Part shown: piece after piece, positions 51,220 through 61,861 of the stretch | How positions within the stretch are numbered: the stretch's first letter is position 1 | Layout: each line of letters opens with the position of its first letter | From: an uncultured Psychroserpens sp. | Lineage (GTDB): Bacteria > Bacteroidota > Bacteroidia > Flavobacteriales > Flavobacteriaceae | Assembly: GCF_947501425.1 (NCBI RefSeq) | Contig: NZ_CANMVN010000009.1 | Span: forward strand, 62,001 to 126,000 | Direction: 5' to 3' | DNA: 64,000 nt | Program-made: the position numbers and the translations under genes | The notes under the pieces: model-generated | Seen by the model: the letters and a program-made list of their open reading frames with translations, nothing else | Database searches by the model: none | What the model was told of the DNA's origin: nothing

Positions 51220-53904
51220 TTAAGTTTCATTAAGATTTGGATTAAGCCACTTTCTGGCTTCATCTTCACTAATATGCCGTCGTTTGGCGTAATCTTTTAA
51301 TTGATCATCGCTTATTTTTCCTAATCCAAAATACTTAGCTTGCGGATTAGCAAAATAATAACCACTTACACTTGCTGCTGGCCACATTGCTAAATTTTCG
51401 GTAAGTTTTACACCAATATTTTTTTCTACATCTAACAGATTCCAAATTGTATTTTTTTCCAAATGATCAGGACATGCTGGATAACCAGGTGCTGGTCGAA
51501 TACCTCGGTATTGTTCTTTAATTAATTCATCATTGGATAAATCTTCATGTCTAGCGTAACTCCAATAGACAGTTCTCACTTCCTTGTGTAAATATTCCGC
51601 AAAAGCTTCGGCTAAACGATCAGCTAATGCTTTTATCATAATTGCATTATAAACATCATTATCAGCTTCAAATTGCGCAGCCAGTTCATGAGTTCCGAAA
51701 CCTGTAGTAACACAAAACGCACCAATATAATCTTGTTTATTTAAGGTTTTAGGTGCAATAAAATCAGCCAATGCCAAATTTGGAATACCTTCTCTCTTTT
51801 TAAGCTGCTGACGTAGTGTTAAAAATATTGCTTTCACATTACCAGCATCATCATAGACTTCAATATCATCATCGTTAATGGTTTTAGCAGGGAATAGTCC
51901 AAAAACAGCCTTTGCTTTCAGTAAGTCTTCATCAAATACGCGCTTAAGCAAGTATTGTGCATCTTTAAACAAGTCGGTTGCTTGTTGCCCAACAATATCA
52001 TCATTTAAAATGTCTGGAAATTTTCCATGGAGATCCCAACTTCTAAAAAACGGACTCCAATCGATATAGGATTCTAATTTGGTAATATCGAAATCGCTTA
52101 TAATCTGCAGACCGAGTTGCTCTGGTTTTACAATTTCAGAAGTCGTCCAATCCATATGAAATTTATTTTTTCGAGCACTTTCTAGAGTTAGATATTTTTT
52201 GTGCTTTCCACGATCTAAAAACTTAGCACGAAATGTATCATATTCTTCTCTTATTTGTGCTTTATAGATATAGCTATCCTCCTGTAATAAATTACCAACA
52301 ACGGTTACAGCTCTTGACGCATCATTTATATGAACCACAGCATGGTCATAATTTGGTGCAATTTTTACAGATGTATGTGCCTTGGAAGTGGTAGCACCAC
52401 CAATGATTAATGGAATCGTTAAATTCTCCTTTTTCATAGCTTTCGAGAGATATACCATTTCATCTAATGATGGTGTTATTAAACCACTTAATCCAATGAC
52501 ATCTACATTTTCTTTGATTGCTGTTTCAATAATTTTTTCTGGCGGAACCATAACACCCAAATCGACAATTTCATAATTATTACAGCCTAAAACCACGCTG
52601 ACAATATTTTTACCAATATCATGAACATCACCTTTTACAGTAGCCATTAAAATTTTACCAGCGAACTCTTGTTTTCCCTCTTTTTCAGCCTCAATAAATG
52701 GCTGCAAATAGGCAACTGCTTTTTTCATCACACGTGCTGATTTTACAACTTGAGGTAAAAACATTTTTCCACTTCCAAAGAGATCACCAACCACATTCAT
52801 GCCAATCATAAGATGTCCTTCTATGACTTGAATAGGTCTAACAGATAACACACGAGCTTCTTCAACATCGTCTATAATAAAGGTATCTATACCTTTAACT
52901 AAAGCGTGAGTAATGCGCTCTTGTAAAGGTGCATTTCGCCATTCTAGAACTTCTATATTATCTACTTTTTTCTGTCCTTTTACGGTTTCAGCAAATTCTA
53001 TTAATCGCTCTGTTGCTCCATCATCTCTATCAAAAAGTACATCTTCAACATGCTGTAATAAATCCTTCGGAATCTCATCGTATACCTCAAGCATTGTTGG
53101 GTTGACAATTCCTAAATTCATTCCGTGTTGAATCGCGTGATATAAGAATGCTGAATTGATAGCTTCTCTAACCACAGTATTTCCTCTGAATGAAAACGAC
53201 ACATTGCTCACTCCACCAGAGACATTGGCATGTGGTAAATGCTCACGAATCCATTTAGTAGCTCTAAAAAAGTCTAATGCATTTAAACGATGTTCATCCA
53301 TCCCTGTAGCTACAGGAAAAATATTAGGATCAAAAATGATATCCTGTGGTGGAAAATTCACCTTCTGTAATAAGATGTCATATGAACGTTTGCAAATTTC
53401 TATTCGTCTTTGATATGTATCAGCCTGACCTTTCTCATCAAAAGCCATTACAATTACTGCTGCGCCATAACGCTTCACCAATGTTGCTTGTCGGATAAAC
53501 TCTTCCTCTCCCTCTTTTAGACTAATAGAATTGACTACACTTTTTCCTTGTACAACACGCAATCCTGCTTCAATAATTTCCCATTTAGAGCTGTCGATCA
53601 TTATTGGAATTCGCGCAATATCAGGCTCTGATGCAATAAGGTTAAGAAACTTGATCATTGCGTGCTTCCCGTCGAGCATACCTTCATCCATATTGACATC
53701 GAGAATTTGTGCACCACCTTCAACTTGATCTCTTGCCACATCTAAGGCTTCATCAAATTTTTCGTCTTTAATTAATCGGAGAAACTTTCGTGATCCAGTA
53801 ACATTTGTTCGCTCTCCAACATTGATAAAATTACTCTCTGGAGTAACGACCAATGGTTCAAGGCCTGATAAGGTTAAATATGCTTTAGTGTGACGTTCTC
53901 CCAT
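51220..53904 (-). CDS. metH: Cobalamin-dependent methionine synthase, folate/B12/activation part
   Basis: 894 residues covering the C-terminal three modules of MetH: pterin-binding domain (about 20-285, [25 protein letters not shown]), B12 cap and Rossmann modules (about 300-540, [11 protein letters not shown] with the cobalt-ligand His, and [13 protein letters not shown]), and the AdoMet-activation domain (about 560-890, [12 protein letters not shown]). The homocysteine domain is encoded separately just upstream; the start codon shares one base with its stop. Together they form methionine from homocysteine. Confidence 0.95.
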   Translation of the reverse strand: MGERHTKAYLTLSGLEPLVVTPESNFINVGERTNVTGSRKFLRLIKDEKFDEALDVARDQVEGGAQILDVNMDEGMLDGKHAMIKFLNLIASEPDIARIPIMIDSSKWEIIEAGLRVVQGKSVVNSISLKEGEEEFIRQATLVKRYGAAVIVMAFDEKGQADTYQRRIEICKRSYDILLQKVNFPPQDIIFDPNIFPVATGMDEHRLNALDFFRATKWIREHLPHANVSGGVSNVSFSFRGNTVVREAINSAFLYHAIQHGMNLGIVNPTMLEVYDEIPKDLLQHVEDVLFDRDDGATERLIEFAETVKGQKKVDNIEVLEWRNAPLQERITHALVKGIDTFIIDDVEEARVLSVRPIQVIEGHLMIGMNVVGDLFGSGKMFLPQVVKSARVMKKAVAYLQPFIEAEKEGKQEFAGKILMATVKGDVHDIGKNIVSVVLGCNNYEIVDLGVMVPPEKIIETAIKENVDVIGLSGLITPSLDEMVYLSKAMKKENLTIPLIIGGATTSKAHTSVKIAPNYDHAVVHINDASRAVTVVGNLLQEDSYIYKAQIREEYDTFRAKFLDRGKHKKYLTLESARKNKFHMDWTTSEIVKPEQLGLQIISDFDITKLESYIDWSPFFRSWDLHGKFPDILNDDIVGQQATDLFKDAQYLLKRVFDEDLLKAKAVFGLFPAKTINDDDIEVYDDAGNVKAIFLTLRQQLKKREGIPNLALADFIAPKTLNKQDYIGAFCVTTGFGTHELAAQFEADNDVYNAIMIKALADRLAEAFAEYLHKEVRTVYWSYARHEDLSNDELIKEQYRGIRPAPGYPACPDHLEKNTIWNLLDVEKNIGVKLTENLAMWPAASVSGYYFANPQAKYFGLGKISDDQLKDYAKRRHISEDEARKWLNPNLNET

Positions 53905-54911
53905 TATACTTCAACATTAATTTCTCTTGGTTTATATGTATTAGCAACCTCAGCAATTGCTTTAATATGTTCTGGATTTGTTCCGCAGCAACCTCCAATG
54001 ATATTTACCAAACCATCTTTTAAGTAGGCTTCAATCAATAGTTGCATCTGCTTAGCCGATTGGTCATACTCACCAAATGCATTAGGCAAGCCTGCATTGG
54101 GATGTGCTGATGTGTAGTATTGAGTTTCATATGATAAGCGTTGTAAATACGGCTTGAGCTGTTCTGCTCCTAAAGCACAATTAAAACCGACACTTAACAA
54201 AGGCACATGAGAAATTGAAGTTAAAAACGCTTCTACCGTTTGACCCGATAATGTTCTACCTGAAGCATCTGTAATAGTGCCAGATACCATTATTGGAATA
54301 TCTATTTGACACTCTTCTTTGACTTCTTCAATAGCAAAAAGAGCTGCTTTAGCATTTAGTGTGTCAAAAATAGTTTCTACCAGTAACACGTCTACTCCTC
54401 CATCAATCAAAGCTTCCACTTGTGTTTTATAAGCCACACGTAATTCTTCAAAAGTAATCGCGCGATACTCAGGTTTATTAACATCTGGAGACATGGAGGC
54501 CGTTTTATTGGTAGGACCAATACTACCTGCTACAAATCGAGGTTTCTCAGGATTTTGTTTTGTGAATTCATTCGCAACTTGTTTGGCAATTTTAGCCGAT
54601 TCGAAATTAAGTTCGTAAACTAAATCCTCCATGTTATAATCAGCCATAGCAACTGTTGTCCCTGAGAAAGTATTGGTTTCTACAATATCAGCTCCTGCTT
54701 CAAAGTATTTACGATGAACTTCAGCAATGGCTTGTGGTTGTGTTAAAGACAATAGATCATTATTTCCTTTTAATGGTGTTGGATAATCTTTAAACCGTTC
54801 GCCTCTAAAATCGCTTTCGGAGAAATTATAGCGTTGTAGCATGGTTCCCATAGCACCATCAAGGACTAAAATTCGTTTTGATACTTCTTCTCTTATTCTA
54901 CTCATTTTCAT
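53904..54911 (-). CDS. metH: Methionine synthase homocysteine-binding subunit (split MetH N-domain)
   Basis: With the start at 54911 ([30 protein letters not shown]) this is a 335-residue zinc-dependent homocysteine S-methyltransferase barrel. The zinc Cys are in VGFNCALGA and [11 protein letters not shown] frame back to 54983 would start at TTG immediately after a terminator and is not favoured. The domain is fused to the rest of MetH in most bacteria. It leads the metH operon behind a SAM-I riboswitch and its terminator. Confidence 0.93.
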   Translation of the reverse strand: MKMSRIREEVSKRILVLDGAMGTMLQRYNFSESDFRGERFKDYPTPLKGNNDLLSLTQPQAIAEVHRKYFEAGADIVETNTFSGTTVAMADYNMEDLVYELNFESAKIAKQVANEFTKQNPEKPRFVAGSIGPTNKTASMSPDVNKPEYRAITFEELRVAYKTQVEALIDGGVDVLLVETIFDTLNAKAALFAIEEVKEECQIDIPIMVSGTITDASGRTLSGQTVEAFLTSISHVPLLSVGFNCALGAEQLKPYLQRLSYETQYYTSAHPNAGLPNAFGEYDQSAKQMQLLIEAYLKDGLVNIIGGCCGTNPEHIKAIAEVANTYKPREINVEV

Positions 54912-54983
54912 AATCTGTAAAACAAACATCAAAAACTCATGACGAGCTTGTGTTGTCTGTAGGTTAAATGAAAATGTTATCAA

Positions 54984-55014
54984 GAAAAAGAGTAACTACA
55001 GATGGGTAATTACT
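54984..55014 (-). terminator. Expression-platform terminator of the SAM riboswitch
   Basis: On the minus strand AGTAATTAC - CCATCT - GTAGTTACT (one G-U pair) is followed by CTTTTTCTT. It lies between the SAM aptamer and the split metH genes, where a SAM-controlled terminator is expected. Confidence 0.7.
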
Positions 55015-55060
55015 TTTGAGTTATCTATCTAAATCGCAATAAATGAATCACGCTTTTAAG

Positions 55061-55140
55061 TAGAATTTAGCACCTTCTTAATGGCTTAAGGGTTGCTAAG
55101 GCTTCTTCGGGTCTATTCCCTCCGCCTTTCTTGATAACAT
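55061..55140 (-). ncRNA. SAM-I (S-box) riboswitch aptamer
   Basis: Read on the minus strand, the segment has all conserved SAM-I blocks in order: TTATCAAGAAAGGCGGAGGG, then GACCC-GAAGAAGCC, TTAGCAACC, a variable stem, and AAGGTGCTAAATTCTAC. The kink-turn/pseudoknot pieces are present in order. It should turn off metH transcription when SAM is high. The divergent gene is metK, which makes SAM. Confidence 0.93.
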
Positions 55141-55393
55141 TTCAATAAGTTATTGAACTTTGTGAATACAAATATTGCGACAGAATAGTTTAAAATCCAA
55201 ATAAATCATAAAAAAATTAAAATAAATCTACTTTCACTTTTATTTTTTTACTTTTGCCAAAGATTAATTTAGAGGAAAAATTTGTTCTGATTGCAACCTC
55301 ATAAAAAAAATGCTAAAGCAGTTAGTTTTCAACTTCTCTAGCGACTCAGCAATCTCAATTTATTTTTCAGAAAAACAAAATTTAAAAGGCTAT
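55141..55393. promoter_or_regulatory. Divergent metH / metK control region with metK -7 element
   Basis: This 253-bp stretch has no gene. On the plus strand TACTTTTG at 55249-55256 fits the TAnnTTTG motif for metK. No second SAM aptamer precedes metK. An in-frame ATG at 55310 would add 28 residues that metK homologues lack. Confidence 0.5.
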
Positions 55394-56647
55394 ATGGCAT
55401 ATTTATTTACATCGGAAAGTGTCTCAGAAGGTCATCCAGATAAAGTTGCAGATCAAATTAGTGATGCTCTAATAGATAATTTTCTAGCATTTGATAAAGA
55501 ATCAAAAGTGGCGTGTGAAACCTTAGTTACTACTGGTCAAGTTGTTCTTGCAGGTGAAGTAAAATCAAATACTTATTTAGATGTGCAAAAAATAGCACGT
55601 GATACTATCAATAAGATTGGATACACCAAAAGTGAATATATGTTTGATGGAAATTCTTGTGGTGTATTTTCTGCTATTCATGAGCAATCAGAAGATATTA
55701 ATAGAGGCGTTGATAGAGCGAATAAAGATGAGCAAGGTGCAGGTGATCAGGGAATGATGTTTGGTTATGCTACTCGTGAAACCGAAAACTACATGCCTCT
55801 TGCACTCGATCTATCTCATAGAATATTAAAGGAACTTGCCGACTTAAGGCGTGAACAAAAAGATATTACATATTTACGTCCAGATTCAAAGAGTCAGGTG
55901 ACCATTGAATATAGCGATGATAATATTCCGCAACGAATTGACGCTATTGTTATTTCTACGCAACATGATGATTTTGGAGCAGACGATGAAATGCTATCTA
56001 AAATCAGAAAAGACATTGTCGAAATTCTCATTCCTAGAGTAGTCGCAAAGTTACCAGAACATATTCAGGTCTTATTTAATGATGATATTACTTATCATAT
56101 AAATCCAACCGGAAAATTTGTAATTGGTGGGCCTCACGGAGACACTGGTTTAACTGGTCGTAAGATTATTGTAGACACCTATGGTGGAAAAGGAGCTCAT
56201 GGTGGTGGAGCGTTCTCAGGGAAAGACCCTAGTAAAGTAGATAGAAGTGCTGCTTATGCAACAAGGCATATTGCTAAAAACATGGTCGCAGCAGGTATTT
56301 GTGACGAAATATTGGTACAGGTGAGTTATGCTATTGGTGTGGTAGAGCCGACATCAATTTTTGTGGATACCTATGGTACTTGTCCGTTTAATTTAACTGA
56401 TGGTGAAATTGCAGAAAAGATTTCAAAAATCTTTGATATGCGACCTGCAGCTATTGAGGAACGTTTAAAGTTACGTCAACCAATGTATAGCGAAACAGCA
56501 GCATATGGTCATATGGGACGTGAAGCAGAAATGGTAAGTAAAACCTTTGACCAGCCCAATGGTGACCCTGTAACTATGGATGTTGAATTGTTTACTTGGG
56601 AAAAGCTTGACTACGTAGACAAAGTAAAAGATGCTTTTGGGTTGTAA
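55394..56647 (+). CDS. metK: S-adenosylmethionine synthetase
   Basis: 417 residues from the ATG at 55394 ([25 protein letters not shown]), the standard start. Motifs [35 protein letters not shown] and the Lys/His ligands of the ATP site are intact. It forms SAM from methionine and ATP and so closes the loop with the SAM-riboswitch-controlled metH operon. A terminator follows at 56671-56703. Confidence 0.97.
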   Translation: MAYLFTSESVSEGHPDKVADQISDALIDNFLAFDKESKVACETLVTTGQVVLAGEVKSNTYLDVQKIARDTINKIGYTKSEYMFDGNSCGVFSAIHEQSEDINRGVDRANKDEQGAGDQGMMFGYATRETENYMPLALDLSHRILKELADLRREQKDITYLRPDSKSQVTIEYSDDNIPQRIDAIVISTQHDDFGADDEMLSKIRKDIVEILIPRVVAKLPEHIQVLFNDDITYHINPTGKFVIGGPHGDTGLTGRKIIVDTYGGKGAHGGGAFSGKDPSKVDRSAAYATRHIAKNMVAAGICDEILVQVSYAIGVVEPTSIFVDTYGTCPFNLTDGEIAEKISKIFDMRPAAIEERLKLRQPMYSETAAYGHMGREAEMVSKTFDQPNGDPVTMDVELFTWEKLDYVDKVKDAFGL

Positions 56648-56670
56648 GATCTAAAACGCTTTATATATAC

Positions 56671-56703
56671 AAACCTCTAAACATTACATTTAGAGGTTTT
56701 TTA
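56671..56703 (+). terminator. Intrinsic terminator of metK
   Basis: AAACCTCTAAA / TTTAGAGGTTT, loop CATTACA, followed by TTTT. It lies 23 bp past the stop codon. Confidence 0.85.
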
Positions 56704-56815
56704 TTTTATAGCTTGTTAGATATAGTGTTGACATTACAATCAATATTGATGTTAAATATTCAAATTAGTTGCTTTCATTCTTTTGACTTAAATTGTGATC
56801 CGTTATTTATAATGA

Positions 56816-57466
56816 ATGCCTAAATTAAAGCCTAACTTTTTTCTTGATTCGATCTCTCATTTGAGAACGCATGGTCATTTGATCATTAGTGATGACTTAC
56901 TTAAAACCACTAGAACAGAAGATGACGAGATCGTTTTATACTTAGAGCAGGAATTTGAAAAAGAATGTCTGACCTTACCCATTGAAGCTCCTCAATTTAG
57001 TGCTAAAGCAGCCTTGTGGGCAGCTAAGATTGTGTATTATGCTTCATTGCTATTATTACATCGCAAAGACACTAAAAAAGAGCTAGAGGTATTATTTCCT
57101 AATTTTAACGAACCACAAAATGTATCCACTATACTCTCTGTAGATCTTACACTACGTTATTTACCTCAAATCTATATGGAGCTAGAAAGTATTGACCATC
57201 AAGACCCTTTGCTGGACATCATTAAAACACTATTAGAAATCTGGCAGTATTCATCTATTCGATCCAACTTTAAAGTTGATGAGATCAATGCAAGTCATTA
57301 CTTAAAATCACCTGTATTAAAACAACTATTTTTAGATAGAATTGTAAATAAAAAAGCACTAAATTGGGCTCAGGATGAGACCATCAACCCCATTCTTGTT
57401 CAGTATTTAGGATTCTATAAAAATGACATTTGGAAAGCCCTCCAACCTATAAAAAATAACACATGA
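56816..57466 (+). CDS. First component of a MoxR-vWA ternary system, unknown helical protein
   Basis: 216 residues, mainly helical, no signal peptide. I recognise no domain. The centre (AKAALWAAKIVYYASLLLLHRKD) may be a buried helix pair. It overlaps the MoxR ATPase gene by 4 bp (ATGA), so it is a stoichiometric partner of the operon. In the ternary systems described for MoxR-vWA-beta-propeller operons a small extra component often precedes the ATPase; this would fit that role, but the specific family is not assigned. Confidence 0.7.
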   Translation: MPKLKPNFFLDSISHLRTHGHLIISDDLLKTTRTEDDEIVLYLEQEFEKECLTLPIEAPQFSAKAALWAAKIVYYASLLLLHRKDTKKELEVLFPNFNEPQNVSTILSVDLTLRYLPQIYMELESIDHQDPLLDIIKTLLEIWQYSSIRSNFKVDEINASHYLKSPVLKQLFLDRIVNKKALNWAQDETINPILVQYLGFYKNDIWKALQPIKNNT

Positions 57467-58599
57467 AGTCGAACAACATAGAACAACTTAAAGCCGTTTT
57501 AGACCATATCAAAGCCACATTTGTTGGAAAAGATGACATTATCGATTTACTTGGCATTAGTCTTATAGCAAAAGAAAATACTTTTTTGTTAGGCCCTCCA
57601 GGAACTGCAAAAAGTGCTATTGTCAAATCCTTATCAAAAGGCATTGAAAATGGTAAAAACTTTGAATATTTGCTAACAAGATTCACAGAACCTAACGAGT
57701 TATTTGGACCCTTTGACATTAAAAAACTAAGAGAAGGTGAACTAGTAACCAACACAGATGGAATGATGCCAGAAGCTTCTATGGTCTTTCTGGATGAAAT
57801 CTTTAATGCTAATAGTGCTATACTTAACAGTTTACTTATGGCACTAAATGAAAAAGTATTGCGTAGAGGTAAACAAGTTTTAAAATTACCTGCATTAATG
57901 TTTGTTGGAGCTAGTAACGTCTTACCAGAAGATGAAGCCTTGAACGCCCTTTTTGATCGGTTTCTAGTTCGTGTGAAATGTGATTACGTCAATCCAGATC
58001 TTCTCAATCAGGTGTTACTTGCTGGTTGGAAATTGGAAAAAAACACAACTGCAGAGTTTCCTGTCATTCAACCTGAAACCATCATTGAACTTCAAAACCT
58101 CACTAAGAAAGTTAATCTTAATCCTATTATATCAACTTATGTTGATGTTATCCATAATTTGAGAAACACAGGTATTAATGTATCAGACAGGCGTGCCGTT
58201 AAACTTCAAAATCTTATTGCTGCAAGTGCTATTATGTGTGGAAGAGAGGAAGCCATCTTAAGTGATCTTTGGATATTAAAATATATTTGGGATACCGAAG
58301 AGCAAATTGAAATTCTTGAAGGTATTATCAATAATATCATTGAAAAAGACATTACTGATGATTCTCATCCACAGGCCTTATACAATAAAGCACCAAATCC
58401 TGAAGAGGTAATCAAGGAAGTCAATCTATTAAAAGAACGATGGGAAAAAGAAACCTTATCGTTTGAAGATCAGAATGTCATTAAAGATAAATTAAGATAT
58501 ATCCAAAGTCGTGCAGATTGGATCAACAACGATGAGCAAAAACAATTTATTAAAACCGAAATAGATACTTTATGGCAAAAAATTCTGCAGACATTATAG
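57463..58599 (+). CDS. MoxR-type AAA+ ATPase
   Basis: 378 residues: Walker A LLGPPGTAKS (about 42-51), Walker B MVFLDEIFNAN, sensor 1 MFVGASNVLPED, arginine-finger region ALFDRFLVR and sensor 2 SDRRAVKL. The C-terminal part is a helical lid of the RavA/MoxR type. MoxR ATPases act as chaperone-like remodellers of vWA partner proteins; a vWA-like protein is encoded two genes on. It overlaps both neighbouring genes (4 and 28 bp). Confidence 0.93.
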   Translation: MKSNNIEQLKAVLDHIKATFVGKDDIIDLLGISLIAKENTFLLGPPGTAKSAIVKSLSKGIENGKNFEYLLTRFTEPNELFGPFDIKKLREGELVTNTDGMMPEASMVFLDEIFNANSAILNSLLMALNEKVLRRGKQVLKLPALMFVGASNVLPEDEALNALFDRFLVRVKCDYVNPDLLNQVLLAGWKLEKNTTAEFPVIQPETIIELQNLTKKVNLNPIISTYVDVIHNLRNTGINVSDRRAVKLQNLIAASAIMCGREEAILSDLWILKYIWDTEEQIEILEGIINNIIEKDITDDSHPQALYNKAPNPEEVIKEVNLLKERWEKETLSFEDQNVIKDKLRYIQSRADWINNDEQKQFIKTEIDTLWQKILQTL

Positions 58600-59312
58600 A
58601 ATTTTTAGTCCGTGTTGACAAAACCGACCTTAACACATTAGCACAGATTCGTCATTTTGAAAATTTAAAAATGGCCCTCAGCGAAAATGATGTTTGGGTC
58701 TCTGGTTTTAGTATGGAACAAATCAATGGTGCAGAGGTTAAAACGCTTCCGAAGAAAGATATATTCTACGTCAATAATTCAAAGCTATTTCCTAAAGGAA
58801 GTCTGCTTCCAACTGATAAATTACCAACGTCTTTACTATGGACACCCATTCAAAAAGCACTCTTGTTAGAGGAACCTCAACTCAATCACAACTTTTTTGG
58901 CATCCATGAGCATATCGATATTCAAATAGCACCATTTAGGGAAGAGATGCAAACTTATGCTATTCTTATTAACCTTGATGACCATACAAAATCAGTAATT
59001 CAAAGTTCACCTGATTTCCGTTTAGAACATCTGAAATATGTCATACTCAACAATTCAAAATTGTTGGTCTTAGGTCATCCTGCATTAGCCATTAGAGGAC
59101 AATCCTTTTGGTTATACGATGATTTCATTTTACCTAACGGATTTCATTTCAAATTTCCAATACTTAGTAAAAGTATTAAACAAACCGCCAATCCGTCTGG
59201 AGATCATTACGTGTTATGGCAAAAAAATAACAGTTACGTATTGATCAAAAAAACAGATTTTAAACCATTGTCTATTAGCTCTTTTAGACGAACAATACGT
59301 TTGCTTGAATAG
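58572..59312 (+). CDS. Ternary-system component, unknown beta-rich protein
   Basis: 246 residues with no signal peptide; predicted beta-rich (SKLLVLGHPALAIRGQSFWLYDDFILPNGFHFKFP). It resembles one of the uncharacterised components that accompany MoxR-vWA operons, to judge by that segment and its context, but this is from memory. The start lies 28 bp inside the moxR-type gene and the stop is 2 bp before the vWA gene, indicating tight co-expression. Confidence 0.7.
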   Translation: MAKNSADIIEFLVRVDKTDLNTLAQIRHFENLKMALSENDVWVSGFSMEQINGAEVKTLPKKDIFYVNNSKLFPKGSLLPTDKLPTSLLWTPIQKALLLEEPQLNHNFFGIHEHIDIQIAPFREEMQTYAILINLDDHTKSVIQSSPDFRLEHLKYVILNNSKLLVLGHPALAIRGQSFWLYDDFILPNGFHFKFPILSKSIKQTANPSGDHYVLWQKNNSYVLIKKTDFKPLSISSFRRTIRLLE

Positions 59313-59314
59313 CT

Positions 59315-61861
59315 ATGACTAACTATTTTAAAACATACAAAGACTATTTTTGGCACTGGGAATCTGACTATGAAAAGGGTCAGGAAGGATATGTTGCCAC
59401 GATTAGAGATGGGCAATCTATAGCTTATTTTCCTCAAGTCTACGACGTTTTGGAAGATCTTGCACCTCAGGGGCTCCCTCCTTTTGGGGCCATTTTATTG
59501 GTCATGATTGCTACCAATCAAAATATAGACGAGATTACAATCAACCATCTGGAGCGTATTCTTTTAAATAACGAACAGTCCAGAACCACACTTAATGCCA
59601 TTGAAGTTTTAGATCTCATAAGAGAATTACCATATCGTCTCAAAACCGGATCCAATCTCACCCTATTATTTCAAACACTATTTAAGGATTGTCATAACCG
59701 ACTTGGAAAAGCTAGATCTAAAGAATTGTTACAAAATGTTGCAAATGATTATTACCAAAGCTACATAACCGCTTATGTTCATGAAGAGCCAGATTTTAAA
59801 GTTTTTCATAAAGACATCAGAGCTATTGCCTTACTCATAAGACGTTTTAAAAGTACTCAGGATATTATTAATGCGATGCAAAATATACCTGATACTGATA
59901 TTTCTGAAACCGTTGAGTTAGAAGAGCAAATTTCAAATGAAAATGATATAGACAAGTCGTTTGTTGAGCAACTCACCGAACATAAAAACACCTATCAAAT
60001 AGGAAGTTTAATCAAACGCATTTGGTCTGGATTAAACATCCCAATGCACCACAATTTACCAAGCTCTCAACCACTTGGAGGCGTTTCTGATATTACTAAT
60101 AAAGGTGATTTTAGTCGTTTATTAATTTCAGAATTTGCTTATGAAGATGACACTTTCATGTCGCGTATTGCCAATAATGAAGCGCTCTATATTGAACGAG
60201 AAACACCACCAGAGACTAACGATAAACACCGTGTGTTTTTAATAGATGCTTCTTTAAAAAACTGGGGCATTCCAAAAGTGTTGTCGTTTGCGACAAGTCT
60301 TGCCATTGCACAACATCCAAAATCTGATTATGACTATAGTGCTTATATTGTTGGTGAGGATTATAAAGAAGCACCTATAAAAACAGTCTATGATGTTATT
60401 GATAGTCAGCAAATTTTATCTGGCGGATTACACCCTTCGGAAGGTTTAACACAATTCTTTGGAGACTTCAACGACAATTCAAACAGAGAACTATTCTTTC
60501 TAACCGAAGCCAAGAATTTGGAACAACCAGAACTTCAAAATGTGTTGTATGCTTATCATGATCAATTCAATTATATTATCACTACACAAACTAGTGGAGC
60601 AATTGATTTTTACAAACATCAAAACAGAAGTCGAAAACATTTTCAACATATCCTTTTGCCTTATGAAGAACTTTGGGAAACTCATAGACCTAAAGTAGAG
60701 CAAAAACATATCACTACTGGTAAGGATATAGATATCAATCATCTTTTATTAGAACCAATAGATACTGCTTCGGCAGTTATTATACCATTTGAAGACACGT
60801 ATTATCTTGTTCAAAATGAAAATCTTTACACGTTAACTTCAGTGGCTTTTGAGAAAGGGATTCAGTTAGTTTATGAAGGAATTCCATACCATCATAACAA
60901 CCAGTTTACAATGGTAAGAGATGAGGCCATGGCATTAATTTTAGTATGTTTTAATACTTCGGAAAAACGCCTCTCTAAGACTAATTTAAAAACTAAAATT
61001 ACAACAGGTAAACAAATTAATAATGTTGAAATTACAGATAGTAATACTGTGCTCTTTTCCGAAGGAAACAATATTGTATTAACTGATGATAAACAGTTTT
61101 GGAATGTAACAAACGACTCTAAACTATTTTTGCTTTCTGGACATCTAGCCTTTTCGAAATCTTTAGATCAATACAGAAATCGTATTTATGAGTTTAGGCA
61201 ATCCCTACGAATTCATAAGGTGAGATATAACATCCTTAAAAACATTAATCAATTTAGCATCAAAGAGACCTCTTATGATATTCTCTATCTTTTGATTAAC
61301 GATTTTATTTTGGAGAATGATCATATAAAACTTGGCAACCGAAGTCGATATAACTATGTGATCAAAGCAGCTGAATCTCACGACATAAGTCAAAGACAAG
61401 ACTTAATTTTAAAACGTACGAATGGTCACACCATATCAATCATAAAGTATTTAAATGATAATAAAATATACAGTTTAAAAGACGCTAAAGAATTAGTTTC
61501 TATTCCTCCATGCACACTATTTAGTGGTTTATTGGCTGAAAGTGCTGAAACGCTAAAAAAAACCATTGAAGATCTAGGAGCAACTTGCTATGTAAAAACA
61601 GCCTATTATGAAAGTAAAGACGGAAGCACGATTCATATAAAGAACGGACAACTTATTTTTAATAGTAGTAAAGATTTTATTCCTACGTTTTATATCACTT
61701 CTGTGATTAACCAAACTGTTGCTATGGCCACTGATGGAGAGTTTGCTGGAAACTCCTATTTTTTACCTGTTAACCATAAACTAACTGTTATTGAAGTACA
61801 GGAATTTTACAAAAAATATATTAATCCTTTTCTAAAGCATATTCTAGATTATGAAGATTAA
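59315..61861 (+). CDS. vWA-like domain protein of the MoxR operon with degenerate MIDAS
   Basis: 848 residues. A helical N-terminal region (1-230), a linker with PLGGVSDITNKGDFSRLL (about 253-270), a vWA-like domain (about 303-450, VFLIDASLKNWG, where the metal motif DxSxS appears as DASLK), and a C-terminal beta-rich region (about 490-848) with repeated strands that could be a propeller. The MIDAS is thus incomplete. MoxR ATPases typically remodel such vWA proteins. It overlaps the last gene by 11 bp. Confidence 0.75.
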   Translation: MTNYFKTYKDYFWHWESDYEKGQEGYVATIRDGQSIAYFPQVYDVLEDLAPQGLPPFGAILLVMIATNQNIDEITINHLERILLNNEQSRTTLNAIEVLDLIRELPYRLKTGSNLTLLFQTLFKDCHNRLGKARSKELLQNVANDYYQSYITAYVHEEPDFKVFHKDIRAIALLIRRFKSTQDIINAMQNIPDTDISETVELEEQISNENDIDKSFVEQLTEHKNTYQIGSLIKRIWSGLNIPMHHNLPSSQPLGGVSDITNKGDFSRLLISEFAYEDDTFMSRIANNEALYIERETPPETNDKHRVFLIDASLKNWGIPKVLSFATSLAIAQHPKSDYDYSAYIVGEDYKEAPIKTVYDVIDSQQILSGGLHPSEGLTQFFGDFNDNSNRELFFLTEAKNLEQPELQNVLYAYHDQFNYIITTQTSGAIDFYKHQNRSRKHFQHILLPYEELWETHRPKVEQKHITTGKDIDINHLLLEPIDTASAVIIPFEDTYYLVQNENLYTLTSVAFEKGIQLVYEGIPYHHNNQFTMVRDEAMALILVCFNTSEKRLSKTNLKTKITTGKQINNVEITDSNTVLFSEGNNIVLTDDKQFWNVTNDSKLFLLSGHLAFSKSLDQYRNRIYEFRQSLRIHKVRYNILKNINQFSIKETSYDILYLLINDFILENDHIKLGNRSRYNYVIKAAESHDISQRQDLILKRTNGHTISIIKYLNDNKIYSLKDAKELVSIPPCTLFSGLLAESAETLKKTIEDLGATCYVKTAYYESKDGSTIHIKNGQLIFNSSKDFIPTFYITSVINQTVAMATDGEFAGNSYFLPVNHKLTVIEVQEFYKKYINPFLKHILDYED

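Noticed and set aside
54912-54983. Longer N-terminus of the split MetH homocysteine domain
   Set aside because: It would start at TTG directly after a terminator hairpin, and the family begins at MSRIREE.
55310-55393. 28-residue N-terminal extension of MetK
   Set aside because: MetK proteins begin [17 protein letters not shown]; the extension has no family match.
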